Shown in pieces: positions 27,404-36,035 of a stretch of 64,000 nt of DNA (position 1 is the stretch's first letter; each line of letters starts with the position of its first letter). The DNA lies in assembly GCA_049293015.1 (NCBI GenBank), contig JBATSB010000022.1:1-64000 (forward strand), in the 5' to 3' direction. Made by a program: the position numbers and the translations under genes. This DNA is from UBA2330 sp049293015 (GTDB lineage: Bacteria > Bacteroidota > Ignavibacteria > Tepidaquicellales > Tepidaquicellaceae). The notes under the pieces are model-generated. The model had not been told where the DNA came from and did no database searches. It worked only from the letters and a program-made list of their open reading frames with translations.

Positions 27404-28969
27404 TTATAGTATAGTATAAAATATTAGTCGTGTAGCCGGAACCTGTTTACTTACATCGGGATAATTATCGTAATGACTGTTTCGCCAGTATATGCTTCCT
27501 TCCAGTCCGATTGCAAAATAATTTTTCAAAGGGATCTTTAAAGAAACTGTTGCATAATGAAGATAGTGTTCAGATCCGGAAGGTTCAGACATTGTAAAAA
27601 TATAAAAACCGCTGTATCCTGCTGACAGATAACTCCATCCTTTTTTTCTGATCTCAAAGAAAGCTCTTCCTCCGACACCCGGTCCCATGTCATAAGTCCT
27701 TCCTTCCGAAAGTGTATCATAATCATTAGGAGTTCCGCCCATTAGTATTCCATTAAATCCTAATTTTGTGATCAACTGAGTTTCCTGTCCGATCTTAAAA
27801 TCAGAAAGAAGATTTGGAATAACTGCTGCTTCACCATACAGATAACCCGGATTATTTACGTAGCTGTATTCAAGATCTAAATTCAGATTGTGTTGTACTT
27901 TTTTATTTTTCTTTAATCCCCATCCGAAAAGATATCCGGAGGAATATAGTGAAGTTAATTTTGGATCACCTGAATTTAATGTTACATTAAAAAGGAAATG
28001 AGAAAATGGTTCTTTTGTTTTGAATTCATTTCCGTAATTTAAATTCATAGAAAAAATACCCTGCTGCTGCGAATCATGAGAGGATGAATCAGGTGTAGAA
28101 TTATCAACCCAGATATTTCTCAAACCTGCAGAAAGTGCGATAGAAAATTCTGTAGGTCTTCCGTATCCGGGATTCGGAAAAATTTTATAAGTCTCTCCTG
28201 TGAATAATCTGTTGACGCCTCTGACAGGATTGATGATAGCTCCGGCAATCTCTCTCCAAACTCTTTCAGAACCGGAGGCTTTATTATCTGTGATCATTCC
28301 CGAAAGTCTGTAAAGTGATTCACCAAAATTAATTCCGTTTACACTTGTACTGACCCAGTCATTGAATGAGGGTCTGAAAGTTTCAGCAAAAAATTCCCAT
28401 AACATACTTCCTGTAAGAGCAAATACTGTTGATTCCCAAAAGTCGTATCCGTTCGTTCTGCCTGTGTTATAATATAAACTTCCATGAAAAGGATGCGCAA
28501 AATAGTTTGTAAGAAAATTGTCAGTGTCATACTCAAAGCCGTTTTCTAAATTGCTCCACATAGATTTGAAAGAAATTTTTGTCCAGTCCATTTCATCCGG
28601 AGTTTTGCTCCAGTCTTTTATGAAATATGAATATGAGAAAGGTATATATTCCACAAGTGCAAGTTCAGCAACTGCTATCCCAAAATGTTTAGTGGATTCA
28701 TACGGTACATAATCTTTTTTCTTTTTTAGTTTATCTTTTGGAAAATATTTATTCACCTTAGTAACCGGATATTTATAAGAATTAATATCGGCTGTCTGAC
28801 CAAAGCCATATAAATTTTTATTGTTGTTTAAAGAAGATAAGTTGAATGAATTTTCTTTTTTGATCATATTCCTGAAATTCATTTTTCCGGTAGTTTGAGA
28901 AAAAACATTTCCTGAGCATAAGATATTGACAATAATAATTAAAGCGGATAAATATTTTAGCATGATCAT
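27404..28969 (-). CDS. DUF3943 outer-membrane protein
   Basis: About 521 residues from the ATG at 28969 (MIMLKYLSALIIIVNILCSGNVFSQ, a good signal peptide); the frame extends to 29008 without benefit. The central segment NYFAHPFHGSLYYNTGRTNGYDFWESTVFALTGSMLWEFFAE is the characteristic DUF3943 region, with its membrane-interacting His/Trp-rich stretch. The C-terminal half is barrel-like and ends TRLIFYTIL. The family is thought to be outer-membrane associated; its biochemical role is not known. First gene of a pair with a small barrel. Confidence 0.87.
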   Translation of the reverse strand: MIMLKYLSALIIIVNILCSGNVFSQTTGKMNFRNMIKKENSFNLSSLNNNKNLYGFGQTADINSYKYPVTKVNKYFPKDKLKKKKDYVPYESTKHFGIAVAELALVEYIPFSYSYFIKDWSKTPDEMDWTKISFKSMWSNLENGFEYDTDNFLTNYFAHPFHGSLYYNTGRTNGYDFWESTVFALTGSMLWEFFAETFRPSFNDWVSTSVNGINFGESLYRLSGMITDNKASGSERVWREIAGAIINPVRGVNRLFTGETYKIFPNPGYGRPTEFSIALSAGLRNIWVDNSTPDSSSHDSQQQGIFSMNLNYGNEFKTKEPFSHFLFNVTLNSGDPKLTSLYSSGYLFGWGLKKNKKVQHNLNLDLEYSYVNNPGYLYGEAAVIPNLLSDFKIGQETQLITKLGFNGILMGGTPNDYDTLSEGRTYDMGPGVGGRAFFEIRKKGWSYLSAGYSGFYIFTMSEPSGSEHYLHYATVSLKIPLKNYFAIGLEGSIYWRNSHYDNYPDVSKQVPATRLIFYTIL

Positions 28970-29201
28970 ATTTTTTATTTTAAATATATTTAAAGCTATT
29001 TCAATCATTATTTGAACCTCACTTTGAATTTAGAATCAGATGATTTTTAATTATAGACAAATTACTGAACTACATTTACTAAAAATATGGAAATTGAAAT
29101 ATTGATTCTGTGAAGATGAAAATCAATTTTAAGCGGATGTCAAACGGATTGTTTCTAAAGTCCCTTTATACTATAGTAATTTCTTTTAAATTATTCAGTA
29201 T

Positions 29202-29299
29202 CCGCAGAGTCCGAAGAGCACGAGACTCTGCGGGAACAATAGAGTCCGCAGAGCACGAGACTCTGCGGGAACAATAAGACTCTTCTGGAACAATAATTT
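29202..29299. repeat. 35-bp hairpin repeat, two copies and a partial third
   Basis: GAGACTCTGCGGGAACAATA occurs at 29222-29241 and 29257-29276, and GACTCTTCTGGAACAATA follows. Each unit can fold, for example CCGCAGAGTC (29202-29211) with GACTCTGCGG (29224-29233). It lies just after the bestrophin-like gene and may act as its terminator, though there is no T run except 29296-29302. Confidence 0.65.
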
Positions 29300-29305
29300 T
29301 TTTTT

Positions 29306-30094
29306 CTATTTACCGGCAACATAGATCCAGTTTTTCAGATCGATCAATGGCTGTTGAGTAATTACAACTATAGAACTTCCGTGTCGGTCTAAAGAAGCTA
29401 TGACACAAATTATCAGAGCAAATGAAAATATCATAATAGGAGTGAGCCATGATATTTTACTTGAGGAATTAATGGCAGATTCATATCCAATACAAAACAT
29501 TCCAAAAAGAATCAGTGAATACAACATTAACCAAATAACAAAAGGAAGTCTTGCCTGTACTCCAATCGCTACGCGGAGTGCTTCCTGATTTATCATGTCA
29601 TTGAGAGATTCAATATACATAGCGGCAATTTTTGAGTTTACGTCCATTCGGGCATTTGCCAAAGCAATATTCCATAACTTTATCTGAATTACATTTGATT
29701 GATTCAAAATATTTTGCACTAATTCTATATCTTTACTTTGACTGGCATTTATTCTTAGGTCAATATATTCACTTAATAAATTTTTTGCGATCAGACGATC
29801 CTGCTCAGGCAGAAAATCTGAACGCAGCCATGAAGTACGTATCAGGTTTGCTTCCTCTCGAATGAGTTCTCTTTTTGAATCATACCTGCTGTAAACAATG
29901 CCAAATGTAAATACCAGCATAAATCCGAGCATTGTAAGTACTGCTGACGAGTTAGTAGAAGTGATCTTTTCTTTGACCTTCTTAGACTGGTCCGAAAGGC
30001 GGTTTCCAATTCGGTATCCTAACTCCATTGAAATATAAAGTATAACTAATGTAGCTAAGAAAATAATTTCTAAAGGGATATTATCTATAAACAT
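29306..30094 (-). CDS. DUF4239 / bestrophin-like membrane protein
   Basis: 262 residues with four membrane segments: ~8-27, ~50-67, ~180-205 and ~215-235. The loop between the second and third segments carries YDSKRELIREEANLIRTSWLRSDFLPEQDRLIAKNLLSEYIDLRI, the signature of the DUF4239 family, related to the bestrophin channel fold. Possible role in ion permeation across the inner membrane; no experimental function for this subfamily is known to me. About 450 bases upstream (30095-30547) hold no gene. Confidence 0.78.
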   Translation of the reverse strand: MFIDNIPLEIIFLATLVILYISMELGYRIGNRLSDQSKKVKEKITSTNSSAVLTMLGFMLVFTFGIVYSRYDSKRELIREEANLIRTSWLRSDFLPEQDRLIAKNLLSEYIDLRINASQSKDIELVQNILNQSNVIQIKLWNIALANARMDVNSKIAAMYIESLNDMINQEALRVAIGVQARLPFVIWLMLYSLILFGMFCIGYESAINSSSKISWLTPIMIFSFALIICVIASLDRHGSSIVVITQQPLIDLKNWIYVAGK

Positions 30095-30547
30095 TAAATA
30101 GAATTAAAATTTAAGAATGTATAATTTCATTTTAAAAAATTTCAGAAGTTTTAAATATTAAAAAAGTATCTGAATTATATCGGGTATCCGCTTCATTGAA
30201 AATATAATTCCCGATTACCATAAAGCAAATATTACGTTAATGCCTATTTATTATTAAATAAAAACTTAAAGTATGCTGTACAATTCAGCGCATAATAAGA
30301 TTAATATAAAATATATTCAATTGAAATTTTATAATTTTAATACTTCGCAGCTATATAAAGAGTATAAAGGATTAATTTATCTGAGAAATGTAATAACGCA
30401 AAACAGATTTGAGAAAACTTTTAATTTTCAAAAAGATTAAATAAATAAAAAACACATATTTATATAAGAAATCAACAAGACCCTTAATTTAAAAACCGGT
30501 TGCAATATATTTGCTTACTGCTCTAATGACTTATTCAGGATTTTTGA

Positions 30548-31996
30548 TTAAATCATATTTTTCATTTCATTATTTGATTTAATAAGTTTATTGAATTTAT
30601 CTAGTAACCAGTTATTCGAAAGATTTTGATTCTTTAATTTTGAAAGTTCAAAATGATTTAAATGTTTCTTGTCCGAAGTAATTTTATATTCAGAAAGATG
30701 AGTGACATTTTTAATAAACAATTTTGAACCATTTACAAATGAATCGGGTAAGTTTTTGTTCCTTTTTAAATATTCTTTGTATTTTTCTGCAAGTGATATA
30801 CATTCATTATATTTAGCCAGTTCAAAATAAGATTTTATTGATATTCTAAAATAGTCGCTGTAGTGTATATAAAATGATTTATTGATTTTCCCAATGAAAT
30901 TTATTGCATCTTTAAACTGACCTTTTGAAAGGCAGATCTGAGCTTTTCCGGTATTAACATCATTGATCTTTTGATTCTCTGGAAGAGTTTCCGAATATTT
31001 ATTTAAAAAATATTCTGCCCATTCAATCTCACCTACTTTTAATGCAATAAATATATTATCTCTGAAATGGTTATACCCGATCTTATTAAGTTTAAAGTCT
31101 TCAGTCAGACCTTTAGATTCTTTTTTAAAGAAAACTTCGAACAGCTCGCGGTCAACATCAGCACCTAACTCTTCTCTTTTGATTATAAGTAAATCTGTTA
31201 ACACATTTAATGATGATGTATTTAATTCATCTGAAAGCTGATCCATTATTTCGAATAAATAATTTTTCACTTTATTATATTGAACTATATCAAATTTCAT
31301 TGAATATAATTCGTAAAAGTAATGCCATAATCTGATCACAGGATAATAACGGGGAAAGTTATTTTTCAATAATTCAAGTATCTTACTAAAATCAATACAT
31401 TTGAAAAAATCATTTAAAAAATAATTTTCAGAATCTTTTGAAAAAATAGAAGTTACTTCATTATTAAATCTCATAATAATTAATTCAAAGATCATAGACA
31501 GAGAAAAAAATTTATTGTACAATTCATATACTTCTGCCTGTTTCTTTTTATCATCTTCAGTAAGTAAGGAATGAATATATTCCATACATGTATCTGACAA
31601 TTTTCTAAAAGTTTTCTCATGGATATTTGAATTACTCAGATCATTTATCCTTTTGACATAACTTTTTTGAACCATCTTATTCAGATTTCTTTTATTCATC
31701 TGAATTGCAGCAAGCCTGAATATCTGTTCAGGATCGTTATTTAATTCTTTTAAGGCAAAAAACATCTCTAACGCCTTTGTAAGCTGAGAGTTAATATTCC
31801 ATAATCTTTGGCTTGTAAGTTTATCAAAATGAATTTCAGACAATTCTACCCCAGTTTTAAAATTTTCAATTACTGATTTAGGTACCTGAAGTTTTGGAGA
31901 TAATGAGGATTTAAGATATTCATAAAACTCTAATTTTTCAGAGTCTGATAATGAATTGTAAAGAGTATTAAATTTTAAAGTTTTTTTATTTTTCAT
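30548..31996 (-). CDS. Uncharacterised ~490-residue family, paralogue C
   Basis: 482 residues, helical, no signal peptide. It begins MKNKKTLKFNTLYNSLSDSEKLEFYEYLKSSLS, matching paralogue A (FISLYNTFTEKERIEF) and more distantly B. The C-terminal half has a TPR-like pair (NTGKAQICLSKGQFKDAINFIGKI) and ends NNWLLDKFNKLI, like the 'W-x-x-x-K' ends of A and B. It is divergent from the DcaP porin gene at 32207, sharing about 210 bp of intergenic DNA with the porin promoter. Function unknown. Confidence 0.73.
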   Translation of the reverse strand: MKNKKTLKFNTLYNSLSDSEKLEFYEYLKSSLSPKLQVPKSVIENFKTGVELSEIHFDKLTSQRLWNINSQLTKALEMFFALKELNNDPEQIFRLAAIQMNKRNLNKMVQKSYVKRINDLSNSNIHEKTFRKLSDTCMEYIHSLLTEDDKKKQAEVYELYNKFFSLSMIFELIIMRFNNEVTSIFSKDSENYFLNDFFKCIDFSKILELLKNNFPRYYPVIRLWHYFYELYSMKFDIVQYNKVKNYLFEIMDQLSDELNTSSLNVLTDLLIIKREELGADVDRELFEVFFKKESKGLTEDFKLNKIGYNHFRDNIFIALKVGEIEWAEYFLNKYSETLPENQKINDVNTGKAQICLSKGQFKDAINFIGKINKSFYIHYSDYFRISIKSYFELAKYNECISLAEKYKEYLKRNKNLPDSFVNGSKLFIKNVTHLSEYKITSDKKHLNHFELSKLKNQNLSNNWLLDKFNKLIKSNNEMKNMI

Positions 31997-32086
31997 ATAA
32001 GTAAGATAAGTGCAATATTCATTTAAAAATCAAAGAAATGATTAGATATTTATTTTTTTAGAGAGTAAGATAGTATTTTTTAGCCT

Positions 32087-32126
32087 TTTGAAAAAACCAA
32101 TATTCAATGTATTTTTGTATACATTG
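32087..32126 (+). promoter_or_regulatory. Promoter of the porin/amidohydrolase cluster with overlapping palindrome
   Basis: TTTG (32087-32090), a 19-base spacer, and TATTTTTG (32110-32117) match the Bacteroidota promoter consensus. A perfect 8-bp inverted repeat, CAATGTAT-N6-ATACATTG (32105-32112 and 32119-32126), covers the -7 box, a place where a bound repressor would block initiation. The start codon is about 80 bases further on. Confidence 0.62.
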
Positions 32127-32206
32127 AGAATCAACAAAAGTAAAATTCTAATGCGTAAATATTTTTTTTAAAATCTACTTAACAATAAAAACTAAATTAA
32201 AACTTT

Positions 32207-33433
32207 ATGAAAACAAAATTACGTTTCAGATCAATCGCAACAGTAGTAATGCTGATTATGATATTTTTCAGCAGTTCTTTTGTAAAAGCACAGGATAACA
32301 AATCTTTTGAAGTGTATGGATTTGCAATGATGGAAGCTGGATACAATTTTAAAACCATCAATCCGAATTGGTATGATGCTATGAGAGTTTCAAGACTTCC
32401 TTCCTACGCAAAAGAATTTGCACCGGACGGAAAAGTCTTTTTCAGTGCAAGGCAATCACAATTAGGTGTTAAGAGTTTTGTTAAGACCGAGATGGGTGAT
32501 TTTAGAACAAGATTTGATTTTGATTTATTCGGAGTTGGTGGAGATGAAGGTCAAACAACCATAAGGCTTCGTCACGCTTATGGAGAGCTGGGTCATGTAT
32601 TAGCCGGACAGACCAATAGTAACTTTATGGACGGAGATGTTTTCCCGAATCAACTTGAATACTGGGGACCAACAGGTATGATATTTTACAGAAATATCCA
32701 AATCCGTTATAGTCCATTGATGACAAAGCAGAATTTACTTGCTTTCGCTTTAGAAAACCCGGGAGCCAGCGGAGATCAGGGAGTTGTAGCAGACAGAAAT
32801 GAACTTAGAACTGTAAAGCCTCTGTTCAATGTACCGGATTTAACAGGAAGTTATAAATATATGGGAGACTGGGGTTATGTTAAGTTTGCCGGAATAGTCG
32901 GTAGTATTAAATGGAGAGACGTTTCAGACACAGCGACTATTCAGTTAAATGGAAGCGCAGTAAGATGGGGTGGTACAGTAAGTACAAACATAAATCTTGG
33001 AAAAAAAGCTGTATTGAAATTGCAAGGTGTATATGGTGAAGGTATGCAAAATTATATGAACGATGCACCGGTAGATGTTAGTGTTATGAAAAATACAACA
33101 GGCGATACAATTAATCAGCCAATAAAAGGTGTGGCTTTGCCGGTATGGGGAATTACTGCATTTGTAGATTTAAACTGGAGTAAGAAGTTTACAAGTACAG
33201 CAGGTTATTCAGTTGAAACAATAGATAATTCAGACCTTCAGAGTCCTATTGCTTTTAAGCAGGGTCAGTATGGTCTTGTAAATCTTCTGTATTATCCTGT
33301 TGAAAATGTGATGATGGGTGTTGAATACAATTTCGGAAGACGTGATAATTTCAGCGACGGATTCCATTCGACGACGTCAATGATCAGATTTGCAGCCAGA
33401 TATAATTTCTCAAACATCTGGAGCTGGAAGTAA
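32207..33433 (+). CDS. DcaP-like outer-membrane porin
   Basis: 408 residues with a signal peptide (~1-28, ending SSFVKAQ). The mature part begins EVYGFAMMEAGYNF and carries RTRFDFDLFGVGGDEGQTTIRLRHAYGELGHVLAGQTNSNFMD, the typical N-terminal strands of DcaP-type trimeric porins, and ends FAARYNFSNIWSWK. DcaP of Acinetobacter is implicated in uptake of dicarboxylates and similar small anions. It is the first gene of a tight co-directional group: OprP-like porin 35 bases later, then asparaginase. A truncated paralogue is at 47877. Confidence 0.85.
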   Translation: MKTKLRFRSIATVVMLIMIFFSSSFVKAQDNKSFEVYGFAMMEAGYNFKTINPNWYDAMRVSRLPSYAKEFAPDGKVFFSARQSQLGVKSFVKTEMGDFRTRFDFDLFGVGGDEGQTTIRLRHAYGELGHVLAGQTNSNFMDGDVFPNQLEYWGPTGMIFYRNIQIRYSPLMTKQNLLAFALENPGASGDQGVVADRNELRTVKPLFNVPDLTGSYKYMGDWGYVKFAGIVGSIKWRDVSDTATIQLNGSAVRWGGTVSTNINLGKKAVLKLQGVYGEGMQNYMNDAPVDVSVMKNTTGDTINQPIKGVALPVWGITAFVDLNWSKKFTSTAGYSVETIDNSDLQSPIAFKQGQYGLVNLLYYPVENVMMGVEYNFGRRDNFSDGFHSTTSMIRFAARYNFSNIWSWK

Positions 33434-33468
33434 ACAATTGAAAAATGAATGATAGAATAATTGAGTAA

Positions 33469-34779
33469 TTGAATAATAAAAGGACTACCAATTACATAAA
33501 GAATTTTACAATAAAGAAAGCATTGAAATTAAGTATGCTTTCTTTATTGTTATTCGTAAACGGAAAAATATTAGGACAGGACTCAACTGAAATAGTAGTT
33601 CCTGACGGAACAGAAGGTCAGACCATGGTTGTAAGCAAAGTTGATTCAGTACTTGAAGCACCTGACTGGAATGATTTTGACGGTAAATACTCAACTCTCA
33701 GGATTGGAGCAGGATTGCTTTATGATTATGTAACATTTTCGGATGACGATGCCGCAAAAGAACAGGTTCGATTGGTACCTGAGATTAAGCTCAGGGATTT
33801 TCGATTTGTAATGAGCGGTAAATTTAAAACGAAAAGATTTTTTACATGGAAACTTGGAATCATGTATGATGCAAATGAAACATCATGGCTGGTAAGAGAA
33901 ACAGGTCTAATGGTTGGAGTTCCTGAACTTGCTGGTTATATATTTGTAGGACGAACAAAAGAGGGATTCTCTCTTAATAAAGTAATGAATGGATATGCAG
34001 GTTGGACCTGGGAAAGACAAATGGCACTCGATATGATACCAATTCTTAATGACGGTATAAAGTGGATGGGATGGCTGCCTGAGCAACGAATATTCTGGAA
34101 TATCGGAGCATTTGCTGACTGGATATCTCAAAAGCAATCATATGCTACATACAATTTTGCGTTTGTAACCCGAGCCGGATGGCTGCCCTTTTATCAGCCT
34201 AAAAAAAACAGGCTTCTTCATCTCGGATTAAATTACAGATACGGTGAGCCTAAAGATGGAAAAATTCAGTTGCGTTCAAAACCCGAAGTAAATCCTTTTC
34301 CATACTTTATAAGTACTGGTACATTTGCAGCAAATCATTCGAACATTTATGGATGGGAAGCATATTTTCAATGGGGTTCATTAATGCTTGGGACAGAGGG
34401 TTATTTTAATCAATTTAGTTCACCTGATAAAGGTAATCCGTTATTTAAAGGAGGTGAAGCAGAAATCAATTACATTCTGACAGGCGAAGCCAGACCTTAC
34501 AGTACTGTCAGCGGAATTTATGGTTTTGTTCCTGTAAAAAAATCTGTTTTCGATGGAGGCTGGGGAGCATGGGAAGTATTAGTTCGTGTTTCATCAATGG
34601 ATCTCAATGGCGGCACGATCGAAGGGGGAAAATTCTGGAGGATAACGCCGATGGTTAACTGGTTTCTTTCCAAAGACATCAGAATGGAATTCGGTTATGG
34701 TTATGGAGTTTTGGACAGGTATGATCTTCAGGGACATTTTCAGTTCTTTCAAAGCCGTATTCAGTTAGCGTTTTTATAA
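33469..34779 (+). CDS. OprP/OprO-like porin
   Basis: 436 residues from a TTG start; an internal ATG at 33535 would cut into the signal peptide, so the TTG is preferred. The signal peptide ends near LLLFVNGKILGQ. The C-terminal block GGWGAWEVLVRVSSMDLNGGTIEGGKFWRITPMVNWFLSKDIRMEFGYGYG is characteristic of phosphate-selective porin O/P family barrels, which pass anions. The last residues QLAFL give the aromatic-rich barrel end. Just 35 bases from the DcaP gene and 57 from asparaginase, so very probably in one operon. Substrate unknown; carboxylate side chains are possible. Confidence 0.86.
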   Translation: MNNKRTTNYIKNFTIKKALKLSMLSLLLFVNGKILGQDSTEIVVPDGTEGQTMVVSKVDSVLEAPDWNDFDGKYSTLRIGAGLLYDYVTFSDDDAAKEQVRLVPEIKLRDFRFVMSGKFKTKRFFTWKLGIMYDANETSWLVRETGLMVGVPELAGYIFVGRTKEGFSLNKVMNGYAGWTWERQMALDMIPILNDGIKWMGWLPEQRIFWNIGAFADWISQKQSYATYNFAFVTRAGWLPFYQPKKNRLLHLGLNYRYGEPKDGKIQLRSKPEVNPFPYFISTGTFAANHSNIYGWEAYFQWGSLMLGTEGYFNQFSSPDKGNPLFKGGEAEINYILTGEARPYSTVSGIYGFVPVKKSVFDGGWGAWEVLVRVSSMDLNGGTIEGGKFWRITPMVNWFLSKDIRMEFGYGYGVLDRYDLQGHFQFFQSRIQLAFL

Positions 34780-34836
34780 ATAAAATTTTTTATAAATAGA
34801 ACAAATTTTTTAAAACAAATAAAATAATAAATAATC

Positions 34837-35880
34837 ATGAAAAAACTTTTAGGTCTATTTTTTGTACTCGTGTTCACTGTTTCAGTGAGTGCTTTGCCAA
34901 ATATTGTAATACTTGCTACAGGTGGAACTATTGCAGGTTCTGCTGAAACTAACGTTCAGTCCGGATATCAGTCAGGACAGGTCGGAGTTGATATTCTTAT
35001 CAATGCAGTTCCTCAGCTAAAAGAAATTGCAAACGTAACAGGTGAGCAAATTTCAAACATTGGAAGTCAGGATATGAGTGATGAGGTCTGGCTGAAATTA
35101 GCTGAAAAATGTAATGAATTACTTGCAAGAAGTGATGTTGACGGAATTGTAATAACTCACGGAACAGATACTATGGAAGAAACAGCTTACTTCCTTACAC
35201 TTGTAGTTCATTCCAAAAAACCGGTAGTACTTACAGCTTCAATGCGTCCATCTACTGCATTAAGTGCAGACGGACCGCTGAATATTTTTAATGCAGTTGC
35301 TGTCGCAGGAAATAAAGATGCAATGGGACGTGGAGTTTTGGTTGTTGCAAATGACAGAATTCATTCTGCACGTGATATTGTTAAAACAAGTACAACTGCA
35401 GTCGAAACATTTGTTTCACCTTTAGTTGGAATTATCGGAACGGTAAATTATGGAACATGCAACTTTGTTGACACACCTCATAAAAAAAATACTTTCGATT
35501 CACCTTTTACAGTTGACGAATCAACAGTTTTACCAAGAGTAGATATAATCGCTATTTATGAAGATGCTCCTGGTGACTTAATAAAAGCAGCAGTAGATTT
35601 TGGAGCAAAGGGAATCGTAACTGAAGGTCTTGGAAACGGAAACTTACCTGCAGCCTGTCTTGAAGCATTAGCATATGCAAGAAGTAAAGGAGTTGTGGTT
35701 GTTCGTGCAGCCCGTGTATTTACAGGATATGTTGGAAGGAATGTTGAGCTTAATGATGATCAATTGCAATTTGTAGCTTCTTACGAACTCAGACCATCAA
35801 AAGCCAGAGTACTATTGAGACTTGCTCTTTTGAAAACCTCGGATCCAATTCAGATACAGCAATATTATGATGAGTATTAA
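34837..35880 (+). CDS. ansB: Type II (exported) L-asparaginase
   Basis: 347 residues: signal peptide MKKLLGLFFVLVFTVSVSA, then ILATGGTIAGSAE with catalytic Thr31, and DGIVITHGTDTMEETAYFL with the second-motif Thr110-Asp111, as in type II asparaginases. SMRPSTALSADGPLN and the end TSDPIQIQQYYDEY match the family. It hydrolyses asparagine to aspartate and ammonia in the periplasm. It lies 57 bases after the OprP-like porin. Downstream come an exported aspartase and an exported glutaminase, suggesting that released aspartate is processed further outside the cytoplasm. Confidence 0.95.
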   Translation: MKKLLGLFFVLVFTVSVSALPNIVILATGGTIAGSAETNVQSGYQSGQVGVDILINAVPQLKEIANVTGEQISNIGSQDMSDEVWLKLAEKCNELLARSDVDGIVITHGTDTMEETAYFLTLVVHSKKPVVLTASMRPSTALSADGPLNIFNAVAVAGNKDAMGRGVLVVANDRIHSARDIVKTSTTAVETFVSPLVGIIGTVNYGTCNFVDTPHKKNTFDSPFTVDESTVLPRVDIIAIYEDAPGDLIKAAVDFGAKGIVTEGLGNGNLPAACLEALAYARSKGVVVVRAARVFTGYVGRNVELNDDQLQFVASYELRPSKARVLLRLALLKTSDPIQIQQYYDEY

Positions 35881-35900
35881 TATTTAATATTTGAAAAAAA

Positions 35901-35947
35901 TTTAATGCTGAAATAAATTTAATCACTTTATTTATTTCAGCATTTAA
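35901..35947 (+). promoter_or_regulatory. Hairpin between asparaginase and aspartase genes
   Basis: AATGCTGAAATAAA (35904-35917) pairs with TTTATTTCAGCATT (35931-35944), a 14-bp stem with a 13-base loop, extended by three more pairs after a bulge. No T run follows, so it may stabilise or attenuate the message rather than terminate it. Confidence 0.55.
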
Positions 35948-36035
35948 AACAGTTGTAAGTTAAATAGAAACAGATGTAAATGTTCAGAGTTAGATGCTTA
36001 AAAAAAATTTATTTTTAATTTAAATTTAGAAAGTT

